Shown here: one piece after another, positions 1 through 8,315 of the stretch | How the letters are laid out: every line of letters starts with the position of its first letter | Position numbering within the stretch: position 1 is the stretch's first letter | NCBI RefSeq assembly: GCF_044597725.1 | Contig: NZ_CP139003.1 | Span: forward strand, 1,922,001 to 1,986,000 | Reading direction: 5' to 3' | DNA: 64,000 nucleotides | From: Bermanella sp044597725 | GTDB lineage: Bacteria; Pseudomonadota; Gammaproteobacteria; Pseudomonadales; Oceanobacteraceae | Program-made: the position numbers and the translations under genes | Notes under the pieces: generated by a model | The model's database searches: none | What the model was told of the DNA's origin: nothing | What the model saw: the letters and a program-made list of their open reading frames with translations, nothing else

Positions 1-1
1 G

Positions 2-625
2 GGGGGTAAATTTGGACATGGCTTTGCCTCAGCGTTTGTATCAAAAATCGCTAATGTGAACCAGATTCAAGGGGATTATAAATTAACACGTGTCATAACC
101 GCTTCTATTATTGGTGGTACGATGTCTCATGCTACCGGCGGTAAGTTTGTGAATGGTGCGGTGACAGCGGCGTATGTGCAGTTGTTGAATGGCGAGGCGC
201 CTAAACGTAAACCTAAAAACTTTGGTGAAGAATATAGGGGAAAGAAAACGTTTCTTGTTTCTGAAGAGTGGTATATGGAAACGCGTCCGGAAGTGATCGA
301 TATTGAGGAGATTATTTCACTTCCAGTTCTGGGTGGTAATTTGAAAAAATTTGATATCCCTATTTACATGGCAGAGATTAGTTTATTAAAGATTAAGACT
401 ATGGACTTTAGAATTATGGGGCTAAAATTAATTGAGTATTATGACCCTGTAAGAATTCCTTTAGAAGGCTCCGTATATGATTTGCCTCCTCCAATGGCTA
501 CTGGGCGAACTTATAATGATGATTATACAATAGGGAAAGTTCCAATTCTTGGTACGAATAAGACGAGTCTTGGTGTAGGTTATGAATTTAAGCCGACAGG
601 TGAAGAGGTTATTTGGGGGGATTAG
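2..625 (+). CDS. C-terminal end of a polymorphic (RHS-like) toxin, partial
   Basis: The reading frame is open from the left edge (frame beginning at base 2), so the GTG at 56 is internal and the gene starts outside the window. The first ~65 residues are a glycine/alanine-rich hydrophobic stretch with a GGT...GGKFxNGAVTAA pattern, typical of the junction before the variable toxin tip in RHS-repeat and haemagglutinin-type polymorphic toxins. The remaining ~135 residues, after the RKPKN stretch, are a variable tip that I do not recognise; it has no obvious nuclease or deaminase motif. The 3 bp gap to a small membrane-protein gene fits a toxin-immunity arrangement. The DNA is AT-richer than the genes from 2.3 kb onward, as is usual for exchanged toxin tips. 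Toxin architecture is well supported; activity is unknown. Confidence 0.7.
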   Translation, partial: GGKFGHGFASAFVSKIANVNQIQGDYKLTRVITASIIGGTMSHATGGKFVNGAVTAAYVQLLNGEAPKRKPKNFGEEYRGKKTFLVSEEWYMETRPEVIDIEEIISLPVLGGNLKKFDIPIYMAEISLLKIKTMDFRIMGLKLIEYYDPVRIPLEGSVYDLPPPMATGRTYNDDYTIGKVPILGTNKTSLGVGYEFKPTGEEVIWGD

Positions 626-628
626 TAG

Positions 629-1087
629 ATGAAAAAAAATGTAGTATTTTTTGTATTAGGATGTGTATTTGTTGTCTTAATAGTCTTTATTGCATGGAAG
701 GTAGCAGATGAGGCTATGAATAATGTTTCTTTTGAGATAGGTAATCAGTATCTTCAAGAGAAGGGTTTGGATCGATTTGAGGTTGGCACCGAGAGTTGGG
801 AATATTACATTATTCATATTCATTCGAAGGCAGAAATAGCTTGGGATCAAGCTCATTTTCGTGTTGAGGTGATATCTAGTATATTGGTCCTTTTGATCTG
901 TATACTTCTTGTTTTGTTTAAAAAAGTGGAATCTTATGCTCATGTGTGCTCACTTGGATTGCCAGCGTTATTCGTATACTCAGTAAACTTAGTAAGTATT
1001 GTAATTATATTGCCTTATATTTTTTGCCTTGTTGCTATTTTTACAATGAATTTATTTGATACTAAATCTCATGACGAATTAGAATAA
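629..1087 (+). CDS. Small membrane protein, candidate immunity protein
   Basis: A 152-residue protein starting 3 bp after the toxin stop. It has an N-terminal transmembrane segment (about residues 5-25), a polar loop with several acidic residues (about 26-80), then two or three hydrophobic segments (about 84-102 and 108-140) and an acidic tail. I recognise no family. Position directly behind a polymorphic-toxin tip, low GC and membrane location suggest it protects the cell from that toxin. A membrane immunity protein would fit a toxin that acts on the inner membrane or passes through it. The immunity role is inferred from position alone. Confidence 0.6.
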   Translation: MKKNVVFFVLGCVFVVLIVFIAWKVADEAMNNVSFEIGNQYLQEKGLDRFEVGTESWEYYIIHIHSKAEIAWDQAHFRVEVISSILVLLICILLVLFKKVESYAHVCSLGLPALFVYSVNLVSIVIILPYIFCLVAIFTMNLFDTKSHDELE

Positions 1088-1447
1088 GTTCTGAATTGTT
1101 GTAAAGTGCTAATGTAGTGGTAAAGTTAATTTGTCCACAAGTTAAGAGGAAGATGATGGTGTCTGCCTCTTTTTTGTCATGGCGCGCTCAAGAAAATTTC
1201 AGATATGTTTGCAGTCTTGAAATGTCGCGCTTATTCTTGGTTCGGTTGGCTGAGCTAGGCCAAATATACAAGTGTAACTCCCTCGAAAGTTAAAGGTAGT
1301 CAAAAATAGAGGTTAGTTTAACGTAGTCTTTTCACCCCATTGTCCCGCTCTATACACACACCGTCACGAAATCCTGTCTACTCATAAACTGCCCCAAGTG
1401 GGATAATCCCGGTTCTCGGTTTTTTTAGTACCCTTTATTGGTGGTTT
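1088..1447. other. Intergenic region, 360 bp
   Basis: No convincing gene. It holds the weak terminator-like hairpin at 1144-1175 and then AT-rich sequence of no recognisable type up to the DUF2798 gene. It marks the boundary between the toxin locus and ordinary chromosomal genes. I saw no attachment site, tRNA end or insertion-sequence terminus. Confidence 0.4.
1144..1175 (+). terminator. Possible terminator after the toxin/immunity pair
   Basis: A six-base stem (AAGAGG at 1144-1149, CCTCTT at 1166-1171) with a 16-base loop runs into six T residues. The stem is short and the loop long, so this is only a plausible intrinsic terminator. Confidence 0.4.
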
Positions 1448-1669
1448 ATGATTCCTGCTAAATTTCAACGCTTTGTATTCGCTTTCTTTATGGCATTGAT
1501 TATGTCCGGGATTATGTCGTTGGTGATTAGTCTGTTTAATATTGGGTTGGTGAGCAATATTTTGGCACTATGGGTTAAGGCATGGAGTTTTGCCTTTGTG
1601 GTGGCGTTTCCTACGGTTGTTATGGTGGCTCCGGTTGTACATAAACTAACCGCAAAGCTAACAAAATAG
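1448..1669 (+). CDS. DUF2798 family membrane protein
   Basis: A 73-residue protein with two transmembrane helices (about 8-30 and 38-62). The opening IPAKFQRFVFAFFMALIMS and the later WxxAWxxAFxVAFPTVVMVAPxVxKL pattern match DUF2798, a family of small bacterial inner-membrane proteins of unknown function. It appears monocistronic; a hairpin terminator overlaps its stop codon. There is no functional clue from its neighbours. Confidence 0.8.
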   Translation: MIPAKFQRFVFAFFMALIMSGIMSLVISLFNIGLVSNILALWVKAWSFAFVVAFPTVVMVAPVVHKLTAKLTK

Positions 1670-1698
1670 GGGGTTGCGCCCCTATTTGGGTTTCTTTA
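1665..1698 (+). terminator. Intrinsic terminator of the DUF2798 gene
   Basis: A perfect eight-base stem (AATAGGGG at 1665-1672, CCCCTATT at 1679-1686) with a six-base loop overlaps the TAG stop codon and is followed by a T-rich stretch. Confidence 0.6.
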
Positions 1699-1896
1699 TA
1701 TATTTACTTGACTTGCCCAGGATGTACCTATATTCTTCACTTCAAGCTAGAAAGAAAGTCTTAATATTTACAATCTCCATTTCGTCGTTTTATTCGTAAT
1801 ACACGTCCTGAGGTTTCTAAGTTTAGTCTGTTCTCCGGCTATTCATGCTCCTTGAATGTTTCAAAGAGCACGCATATTTTTTATCAGGATATTATT

Positions 1897-2106
1897 ATGT
1901 CTAACACTGTAAACGGCACTGTAAAATGGTTTAACGAAGCGAAAGGTTTCGGTTTCATCGAGCAAGAGTCTGGTCCAGACGTTTTCGCTCACTTCAGCGC
2001 TATCTCTAGCTCAGGGTTCAAAACTCTAGCTGAAGGCCAAAAAGTTGAATTCACTGTTAGCCAAGGCCCTAAAGGTCCTCAGGCTGAAAACATCGTAGCA
2101 CTTTAA
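1897..2106 (+). CDS. Cold-shock protein, CspA family
   Basis: A 69-residue single OB-fold protein with the RNP1 motif KGFGFI and the RNP2 motif VFAHF, which bind single-stranded RNA or DNA. The frame is open further upstream, but ATG 1897 has an AGGA Shine-Dalgarno about 7 bases before it and gives the standard family N-terminus (MSNTVNGTVKWFNEAKGFGF). It probably acts as an RNA chaperone. The ~200 bp leader upstream resembles the long 5' leaders of csp mRNAs, which in E. coli act as thermosensors; whether this one does cannot be judged. A strong terminator follows. Genomes usually carry several paralogues, so no symbol is assigned. Confidence 0.95.
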   Translation: MSNTVNGTVKWFNEAKGFGFIEQESGPDVFAHFSAISSSGFKTLAEGQKVEFTVSQGPKGPQAENIVAL

Positions 2107-2146
2107 TTAGTTGCTTGATGTCCTAGCTGAGGCTAGGCAGTAAATT

Positions 2147-2178
2147 AAAAAGAGCATACATTGTATGCTCTTTTTTTT
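2147..2178 (+). terminator. Intrinsic terminator of the cold-shock gene
   Basis: A ten-base complementary stem (AGAGCATACA at 2151-2160, TGTATGCTCT at 2162-2171) flanked by A-rich and T-rich runs, giving a classic Rho-independent terminator 45-70 bp after the stop. Confidence 0.85.
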
Positions 2179-2334
2179 GCCTGTTTGTTGGGGTTTAGTC
2201 TCTTTTTTGTTCATTTCTAGCCGTTCTCGCCACTTTATCTTAATGCTTCTTTGACCTATAACAGTTCTGTTTCGCCTGTTTTGTGTTCTACTGATTCCTC
2301 AAATATGATTATTAAACTGTCTATGGGGTGATAA

Positions 2335-5001
2335 ATGGATGCGCCTAAAGCTTGGTATAAGCTGAATATTAATGATGCTAAGCAGTCACTTGATGCATTA
2401 GAAGGACTAACCACCCAGCAGGCAAGGGCTCGTCAGCAAGAATATGGCTTAAATCGCTTGCCGGTTGCGGGTCAGCGCAGCTTATTTCGCCGTATTGCCA
2501 CTCAATTCAATAATGTTTTAATCTGGATTTTACTTACCGCTTCTTTGGTTACTGCGTTATTAGGCCATTTTATCGATAGTGCGGTCATTCTTGCGGTTGT
2601 GGTACTGCAGGCGCTCATTGGGTTCATTCAGGAAGGTAAGGCTGAGCAAGCCTTGGCCGCTATCAAGCATATGTTGGCGCCAACGGCTGCGGTACTGCGT
2701 GATGGTCATGCGCAACGTATTGATGCCGAGCAATTGGTTCCTGGTGATCATGTCATGCTTGAAGCAGGCGATAGAGTACCGGCGGATATTCGTTTAGCTC
2801 GTTGTAATAACCTGAGTATTGATGAATCGGTCCTTACCGGGGAGTCGGTTGCGGTCGATAAGCAATCGGATGCTTTAGAGAGCAGTATGCCATTGGGTGA
2901 TCAAACCAATATGGCGTTCTCGGGAACCTTGGTGACCCGAGGTACCGCAAAAGGCGTTGTGGTAGCAACGGCGCGCAATACTGAAATTGGTCGCATATCA
3001 GGCCTACTTCAAGAAACCACTCAACTTAAAACCCCGCTTTTATCGCAAATGGATACTTTTGCTCGCTATCTATCGTTTGCGATTGTAGGGGTAGGTTTTC
3101 TTATTTTGGGTTTAGGTTACTTTTTAAGTGGCATGGCGTTCCCTGAACTTTTTATGGCGGTAGTGGGGTTAACGGTTTCTGCTATTCCTGAAGGGTTGCC
3201 AGCGGTGCTAACCATTACCTTGGCGGTTGGTGTTAGGCGTATGGCGGTTCGTCACGCGGTGGTGCGACGTATGCCCGCAATCGAAACCTTGGGGGCGGTA
3301 TCCGTTATTTGCTCCGATAAAACCGGCACGCTGACTCGTAACGAAATGATGGTGGCCGCTATCGCGTTGCATGATCAACAAGTTGCAGTAACTGGGCAAG
3401 GGTATGAGTTGGAAGGAGAGTTAAACGGAGCACCGTTATCAGAGTTTACGCAGAAGCATTTAGCTTATGCTGCCAGTTTATGTAATGACGCCAGTGTTGC
3501 TCAGCAAGACGGTAAAGTCATGATTCATGGCGATCCTATGGAAGCCGCTTTGCAAGTATTGGCTCATAAGCTTGATAGTATTCCTGCAGATTTAAAAAGT
3601 CAGTGGCATCGAAAAGATGAGATTCCCTTTGATGCTGAATACCGGTATATGGCCACACTTAATCACGATCATCGTGGTAATGCCTGTGTTTTTGTAAAAG
3701 GTGCGCCGGAAGCTATTTTAGATTTATGTGGCAGCAGTTTAAATGAAAACGGTGATGCACAAACATTAGACAGGGCATATTGGCAGCAGCAAATTGCTGC
3801 CATGGCCGCCCAAGGTCAGCGCGTTTTAGCGTTAGCCATAAAGCCAATGCAGCGACAACACACCGACCTAGTTGTTGATGATGTATGTGATTTACAAATG
3901 CTTGCTTTAGTGGGGTTAATGGACCCTCCGCGGCAAGAAGCGGTAGAAGCTATTGCTCAATGCCATAACGCAGGCATTAACGTTAAGATGATTACGGGTG
4001 ATCATGCTTTAACGGCGTGTGCCATTGCTGCGCGTCTTGGCTTAAAGCATAAACAGGCATTAACCGGTGCCGATATTGATGAGCTAAGCGATCAACAATT
4101 AGAAACTGCTTTAGAATCAGTGGATGTATTTGCGCGTACCAGTCCTGAACACAAGTTACGCCTGGTGCAAGCCATTCAAAAGCGTTCTGGTGTAGTGGCT
4201 ATGACAGGTGATGGGGTCAATGATGCACCAGCATTAAAAACCGCCGACGTGGGCATTGCTATGGGGGTGAAGGGTTCAGAAGCCGCACGCGAAGCGGCTG
4301 ACGTTGTGCTTTTAGATGATAATTTTGCCAGCCTAGCGGCTGCGGTAAGAGAAGGGCGTACGGTTTACCAAAACCTTAAAAAATCCATCACGTTTATGCT
4401 GCCCATTAATGGTGGCGAAGCCAGTAGTTTAATTGTTGCCTTGCTTTTGGGGTTAACCTTACCCATCGCACCCTTGCAAATATTATGGGTTAATATGGTG
4501 AGCTCCGTCATACTTACCATGAGCCTCGCATTTGAACCAACCGAACCTGATGCCATGAATAAAATGCCAAGGCAGCGGCATGAGCCTTTACTTAATAAGT
4601 CTGTAGTTATGCGTACAGTATTTGTTAGTTTATTATTTTTAGTGGGTATATTTGCTGCGTGGTATTGGGGAATACAGCAAACTCAAAGCCAAGCCTATGC
4701 CAGTACCATGGCTGTAAATACCTTGGTTGCAATGGAGTTGTTTTATTTATTTGCAGTGCGCTACTTAGACGCCACATCAATTTCATTTAAAGGTATTCTG
4801 GGTACACCTGCTGTATGGCTCTCTGTTATTGGAGTGATCATTGCGCAAAGTATTTTTACTTACAGTCCTTGGGTGCAAAGCCTATTTGATAGTGCTGCCT
4901 TAGACTGGCAAGCCATTACCTTTTCAATAGTCGCTGGCATTTTGGTGTTGGTCGTATTAGAACTACAAAAAGTAATAGGGCGGATGTTTGTACGTCATTG
5001 A
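2335..5001 (+). CDS. P-type cation-transporting ATPase (P2-type, Ca2+/Na+-like)
   Basis: An 888-residue integral membrane pump. It has an N-terminal cation-ATPase domain, the actuator loop TGES (about residue 170), the PEGLPAVLT membrane motif of transmembrane helix 4 in P2-type pumps, the phosphorylated aspartate in DKTGTLT (D328), and the hinge motif TGDGVNDAPALK (about residue 625). The C-terminal cation-ATPase domain adds several transmembrane helices. Length and motifs match bacterial SERCA-like or CtpF-type ATPases. The PEGLP motif argues against Cu/Zn (P1B) or Kdp pumps, but Ca2+, Mg2+, Na+ or K+ as substrate cannot be decided from sequence. It is convergent with the next gene, with 7 bp between stop codons, and seems monocistronic. 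Confidence 0.9.
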   Translation: MDAPKAWYKLNINDAKQSLDALEGLTTQQARARQQEYGLNRLPVAGQRSLFRRIATQFNNVLIWILLTASLVTALLGHFIDSAVILAVVVLQALIGFIQEGKAEQALAAIKHMLAPTAAVLRDGHAQRIDAEQLVPGDHVMLEAGDRVPADIRLARCNNLSIDESVLTGESVAVDKQSDALESSMPLGDQTNMAFSGTLVTRGTAKGVVVATARNTEIGRISGLLQETTQLKTPLLSQMDTFARYLSFAIVGVGFLILGLGYFLSGMAFPELFMAVVGLTVSAIPEGLPAVLTITLAVGVRRMAVRHAVVRRMPAIETLGAVSVICSDKTGTLTRNEMMVAAIALHDQQVAVTGQGYELEGELNGAPLSEFTQKHLAYAASLCNDASVAQQDGKVMIHGDPMEAALQVLAHKLDSIPADLKSQWHRKDEIPFDAEYRYMATLNHDHRGNACVFVKGAPEAILDLCGSSLNENGDAQTLDRAYWQQQIAAMAAQGQRVLALAIKPMQRQHTDLVVDDVCDLQMLALVGLMDPPRQEAVEAIAQCHNAGINVKMITGDHALTACAIAARLGLKHKQALTGADIDELSDQQLETALESVDVFARTSPEHKLRLVQAIQKRSGVVAMTGDGVNDAPALKTADVGIAMGVKGSEAAREAADVVLLDDNFASLAAAVREGRTVYQNLKKSITFMLPINGGEASSLIVALLLGLTLPIAPLQILWVNMVSSVILTMSLAFEPTEPDAMNKMPRQRHEPLLNKSVVMRTVFVSLLFLVGIFAAWYWGIQQTQSQAYASTMAVNTLVAMELFYLFAVRYLDATSISFKGILGTPAVWLSVIGVIIAQSIFTYSPWVQSLFDSAALDWQAITFSIVAGILVLVVLELQKVIGRMFVRH

Positions 5002-5008
5002 TACCTAA

Positions 5009-5647
5009 CTATTCCAACTCGAATTGCTTTGATGGTATGTTCAGCATGTCATAGTGGCTAAGGCCACTTTTTTCCATGAAAGCCTTAGCCATGTTGTAGC
5101 CCAGCCAATATCCTGCATATTTTGGGATTTTGTCGCTGCTAGTATTGAAAAACCAGTGCTTAAAATTAAAGTCTTCATTTTCAAAATGAGGCAGAGCTGC
5201 GTTATATAGTTCTTTCCAATCAGTATGTCGTACTTCACTGAATAGTGATGAAGTATTGCCACCGTTAAATTCAGACTCAAATAAACATGCTAACCCTTCG
5301 GTAACCAAATAATCTCTAAGGTTTTTAGCTTCGTCCATGTGTTCCATTCGCGCACAATGGTGCATTTCATGGCTTAGTAACTCGCCCATTAGAGTTGTAA
5401 TGTTCTTGCGTAGATCAGGATGATCTACATTAACTGAGAGCATTAGAGTACTTGGATTAAACGACATGCCTCCTAGCCCTGTTGTTGGTGAGGAGGCAGT
5501 TGGGTCATGATTTATGCAGATATCGACATTTTTAAGATCTAGCAACTCACATATTTTAGGTATGTGTCTATGGATTTCTTGTTGGATCTCGTTTACATGG
5601 TCGTCGAGTTTTCCGGTTGAATTTAATATGTGTATGTTAATAGGCAT
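5009..5647 (-). CDS. DUF2268-like putative zinc metalloprotease
   Basis: A 212-residue protein with the zincin motif HEMHH (residues 93-97), followed by a conserved-looking EGLA (E117-A120) that could supply the third zinc ligand. This spacing and the surrounding pattern resemble the DUF2268 group of predicted zinc-dependent peptidases. There is no signal peptide, so it is probably cytoplasmic, and the substrate is unknown. It stands alone, convergent with the ATPase gene. The HExxH motif is directly visible; the family assignment is from memory and moderately sure. Confidence 0.65.
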   Translation of the reverse strand: MPINIHILNSTGKLDDHVNEIQQEIHRHIPKICELLDLKNVDICINHDPTASSPTTGLGGMSFNPSTLMLSVNVDHPDLRKNITTLMGELLSHEMHHCARMEHMDEAKNLRDYLVTEGLACLFESEFNGGNTSSLFSEVRHTDWKELYNAALPHFENEDFNFKHWFFNTSSDKIPKYAGYWLGYNMAKAFMEKSGLSHYDMLNIPSKQFELE

Positions 5648-5945
5648 TGTAATAGTCTTTTTTATAGTAATTTAAAAATAGAACTGGGTGTCAGATCCAT
5701 ACTAATACGATTCTAAATGACGTTATACATGCCGATAAGAATAGAGCAAGTGATGTAATTGTAATATGCGTTTCATGGTGTCATATCCTTGTGATGCTAT
5801 CGTCCGTATTTTTTGCAGATATTATCACTGTCATTCTTTAACTGCCATGACCGAAAAATTTGAAGGTATGAGCGGTATAATTCTAACGAGCATATTTTTT
5901 TGTGAACTTATAATTACCGATTTTTAATTTTTAATTATAGGACTG
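5648..5945. other. Intergenic region, about 300 bp, AT-rich
   Basis: Lies between the start of the metalloprotease gene and the end of the phosphoketolase gene, both on the minus strand. Near 5880-5940 it is very AT-rich with a TTTTTAATTTTTAATTA stretch, which may contain the promoter of the metalloprotease gene or the end of the upstream operon. No gene or clear hairpin was identified. Confidence 0.4.
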
Positions 5946-8315
5946 TTACCGCTTTGGATATGGCCTTGCAATCACAGCATACGGGTCGCCATTTTCGCTC
6001 TGCCCATTAATCGCTTCAAACTCTTTCGTGGTTAACCATGCACTTGGATTATTATGCGCTTGTGCTGACATGCTCGCTAGCTCGGCCAAACAGTGTGCCC
6101 ATGTGCACTTATTTGCGTACATCAATGCTTGTGTGTCCAAGGTGCCACCGCGATTGATATAGCCTAATACTCGAGTATTAATTGGGCCTAAATCTAACCG
6201 GCGTGCGTGGCCCATGAAAACTTCAGGCCGAGTGTGGGTTATGATAATTCGATGCTTAACGGTTGTCGGAAAACATTGTGCAATTGTTTCTGAGCTTGCC
6301 ATTATTTCTTCTTCGTATTTATCTCGGGCTATACGAAACCGCCCAGGTTCGATTACATAAACCACCGAGTGTTCTACGGAATGTTCCTGTAGTCGGTCGG
6401 ATGCGCGTAGAGCGTGTTCTAGCTGGTAGCTACCACAGGCCACGATCTGCTGTTCGGCTTTTGCATTTCCTCTAACTACAATGGCACCGTTTTCAATGAG
6501 TTGGGCTGCTTGCTCTTGAGTAAAGTAGTTGGCTTGTTTGCTTTTTGAAGTAACCAAGTTAAAAATAGCGCCACGGGTTTTATAGCAAGCAACTAAAGCT
6601 TCTCTTGCTGTATTACCATCAGCAGGGAAGATTACCCGTGCCATGTCCGACATTTCGCCTAGTAAGCTTTCCGCTAAACTTGGGTCTTGATGGCTTTGTT
6701 CGTTTTTACCGTTTTCCCATGTGTGAGACGTGGATACAACAGGGAGGCTAATCCATTGCGCAGGTTCATTTGCTTCTTTTTGATGGCGTGAAAAAATAAT
6801 GCTTTGACGTAATGCTCCAAACATTTTTGTCGAAAATGCTTCATAGGAAATAACAATGTTTAAGCCTCGTTGATTGCCTAAACATGCGGTAACAATAGCT
6901 TCTTCGTTAAGAGCGGTAATGACACAGCCATCAATTGCTTCAGCAATGCCAGGTTCCGGTGAGGTTACTCGGTGTTTAAACGTATCGAGTGTTTTATTCA
7001 TGCGATTCGAGCGCAATTCATCTGGGTTGCCCACCCGTATGCGCAAATTTGGGTTAGCGGTTGCCATGTTTACAAAAGTTTCATCAATGGCGGCCATGGG
7101 TTCAATGGCCTTTGCATAGCCTTTACCAGTTGGCAGGTTTATATTGGTTGGCCAGTTGTCATTAAACGGTTGAGGTTGCTTAAGTATTAGCGCTGCGTTT
7201 TGCCATTTTTCTTGCGGTTGAAATAACGCTTGTGCTCCTTCATGAAAAAGTCTTAACGATTCAGCATCATTTCGAGGGTTACCCGGTAGAGGTAAACCAT
7301 GGGCCGCGTTGCTGCCTGCACCGGGAAAACCAAACCCTTTTTCGGTTTCGGCTATGCAATAGGGCAGACGCACAGGGTAACGGGCATTCCCTTGTTTTAG
7401 CTGTTGGGCGCGTTCCGTCAGGCTTTTTTCCATATGGTAAATAGCCCAGACAAATGCCGCAGGGTCGCGCCCATCAATAATAAACGGATCAAAACCTTGA
7501 TGTATCAAGTGTTGTTTAAACCATTCGCTACCACCTTGCTGTGCTACCGTTGTACGCTGATCAATTCGGCGGCCGTTGGCAATCATGATGGGTGAGACTA
7601 AACCAGAATCCGATTCACGCCACCAACGAGCGGCCCAATCGCTACCTCGTTGTTCTTCAAAGGCACCATCACTTAAAAACGCAACCCAGTTTTCATCGGG
7701 TAAACTTTGGTGAATGTATTGCAAACCAGCAAACCCCAAATAACCGCCTTCAATGCGCGCACCTTGTGTATGAACATTCACGTGAGAGCCTAGGGTCGAT
7801 ACTGCTGAGCCTTCTGTATTGACTTCATAGTGATAAAAGTCAGCAACAAATTGACTCAAACCTTCATTGCTTAGGGGGTACTGAGTACGGCGTTCATTTT
7901 TGGCAATGCCCATTAACATTTGTGATGCATCAATAGCAGCTACACAGTGACCTTGGCCCATTAACCAGGGTCGGTCGGTTTGTGTTATGTTATTAAGAGC
8001 AAGTTTGCCCATATATGCAGGAACCATGTTTAAAGAGCCACCCGTATGGCCCTGCGGCTCTCGTTTAAAATAATCTTGGCTTAGTCTGTTGCCGCTTAAA
8101 TCAATACGTTTGCAGTACGACATATGCACAACTAACCACATGGCTTGGTTGGTTAAAATATCTAACGCTATTAGCTTCTCATAAAACTCAGTCTTACTGG
8201 TTAATAAACCTTGTTCAACTAAGTCGTTTGCCATGGCTTGTATGTTATTTATGGTTTGTTGGCTGTGTGTGATAACACCGCAACCTTGTATCCATTGTTC
8301 AAACGTATTACTCAT
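5946..8315 (-). CDS. Phosphoketolase (XFP) family protein, divergent clade
   Basis: A 789-residue thiamine-diphosphate enzyme, the usual length of phosphoketolases, which cleave xylulose 5-phosphate or fructose 6-phosphate with phosphate to give acetyl phosphate. The N-terminal part has QGHTGGSLNMVPAYMG and GQGHCVAAIDA. The C-terminal part has the XFP-type TSHxW...SHQDPSL and FPADGNTA stretches. Classical phosphoketolases carry GDGEAETG at the cofactor site; here the matching region reads LSDGAFEEQRG, so this is a distant branch and the substrate may differ. It is the last gene of a three-gene operon and its start overlaps the PRPP synthetase-like gene by 8 bp. Neighbours point to use of pentose phosphates released from nucleotides. 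The fold and family are secure; the exact reaction is not. Confidence 0.8.
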   Translation of the reverse strand: MSNTFEQWIQGCGVITHSQQTINNIQAMANDLVEQGLLTSKTEFYEKLIALDILTNQAMWLVVHMSYCKRIDLSGNRLSQDYFKREPQGHTGGSLNMVPAYMGKLALNNITQTDRPWLMGQGHCVAAIDASQMLMGIAKNERRTQYPLSNEGLSQFVADFYHYEVNTEGSAVSTLGSHVNVHTQGARIEGGYLGFAGLQYIHQSLPDENWVAFLSDGAFEEQRGSDWAARWWRESDSGLVSPIMIANGRRIDQRTTVAQQGGSEWFKQHLIHQGFDPFIIDGRDPAAFVWAIYHMEKSLTERAQQLKQGNARYPVRLPYCIAETEKGFGFPGAGSNAAHGLPLPGNPRNDAESLRLFHEGAQALFQPQEKWQNAALILKQPQPFNDNWPTNINLPTGKGYAKAIEPMAAIDETFVNMATANPNLRIRVGNPDELRSNRMNKTLDTFKHRVTSPEPGIAEAIDGCVITALNEEAIVTACLGNQRGLNIVISYEAFSTKMFGALRQSIIFSRHQKEANEPAQWISLPVVSTSHTWENGKNEQSHQDPSLAESLLGEMSDMARVIFPADGNTAREALVACYKTRGAIFNLVTSKSKQANYFTQEQAAQLIENGAIVVRGNAKAEQQIVACGSYQLEHALRASDRLQEHSVEHSVVYVIEPGRFRIARDKYEEEIMASSETIAQCFPTTVKHRIIITHTRPEVFMGHARRLDLGPINTRVLGYINRGGTLDTQALMYANKCTWAHCLAELASMSAQAHNNPSAWLTTKEFEAINGQSENGDPYAVIARPYPKR

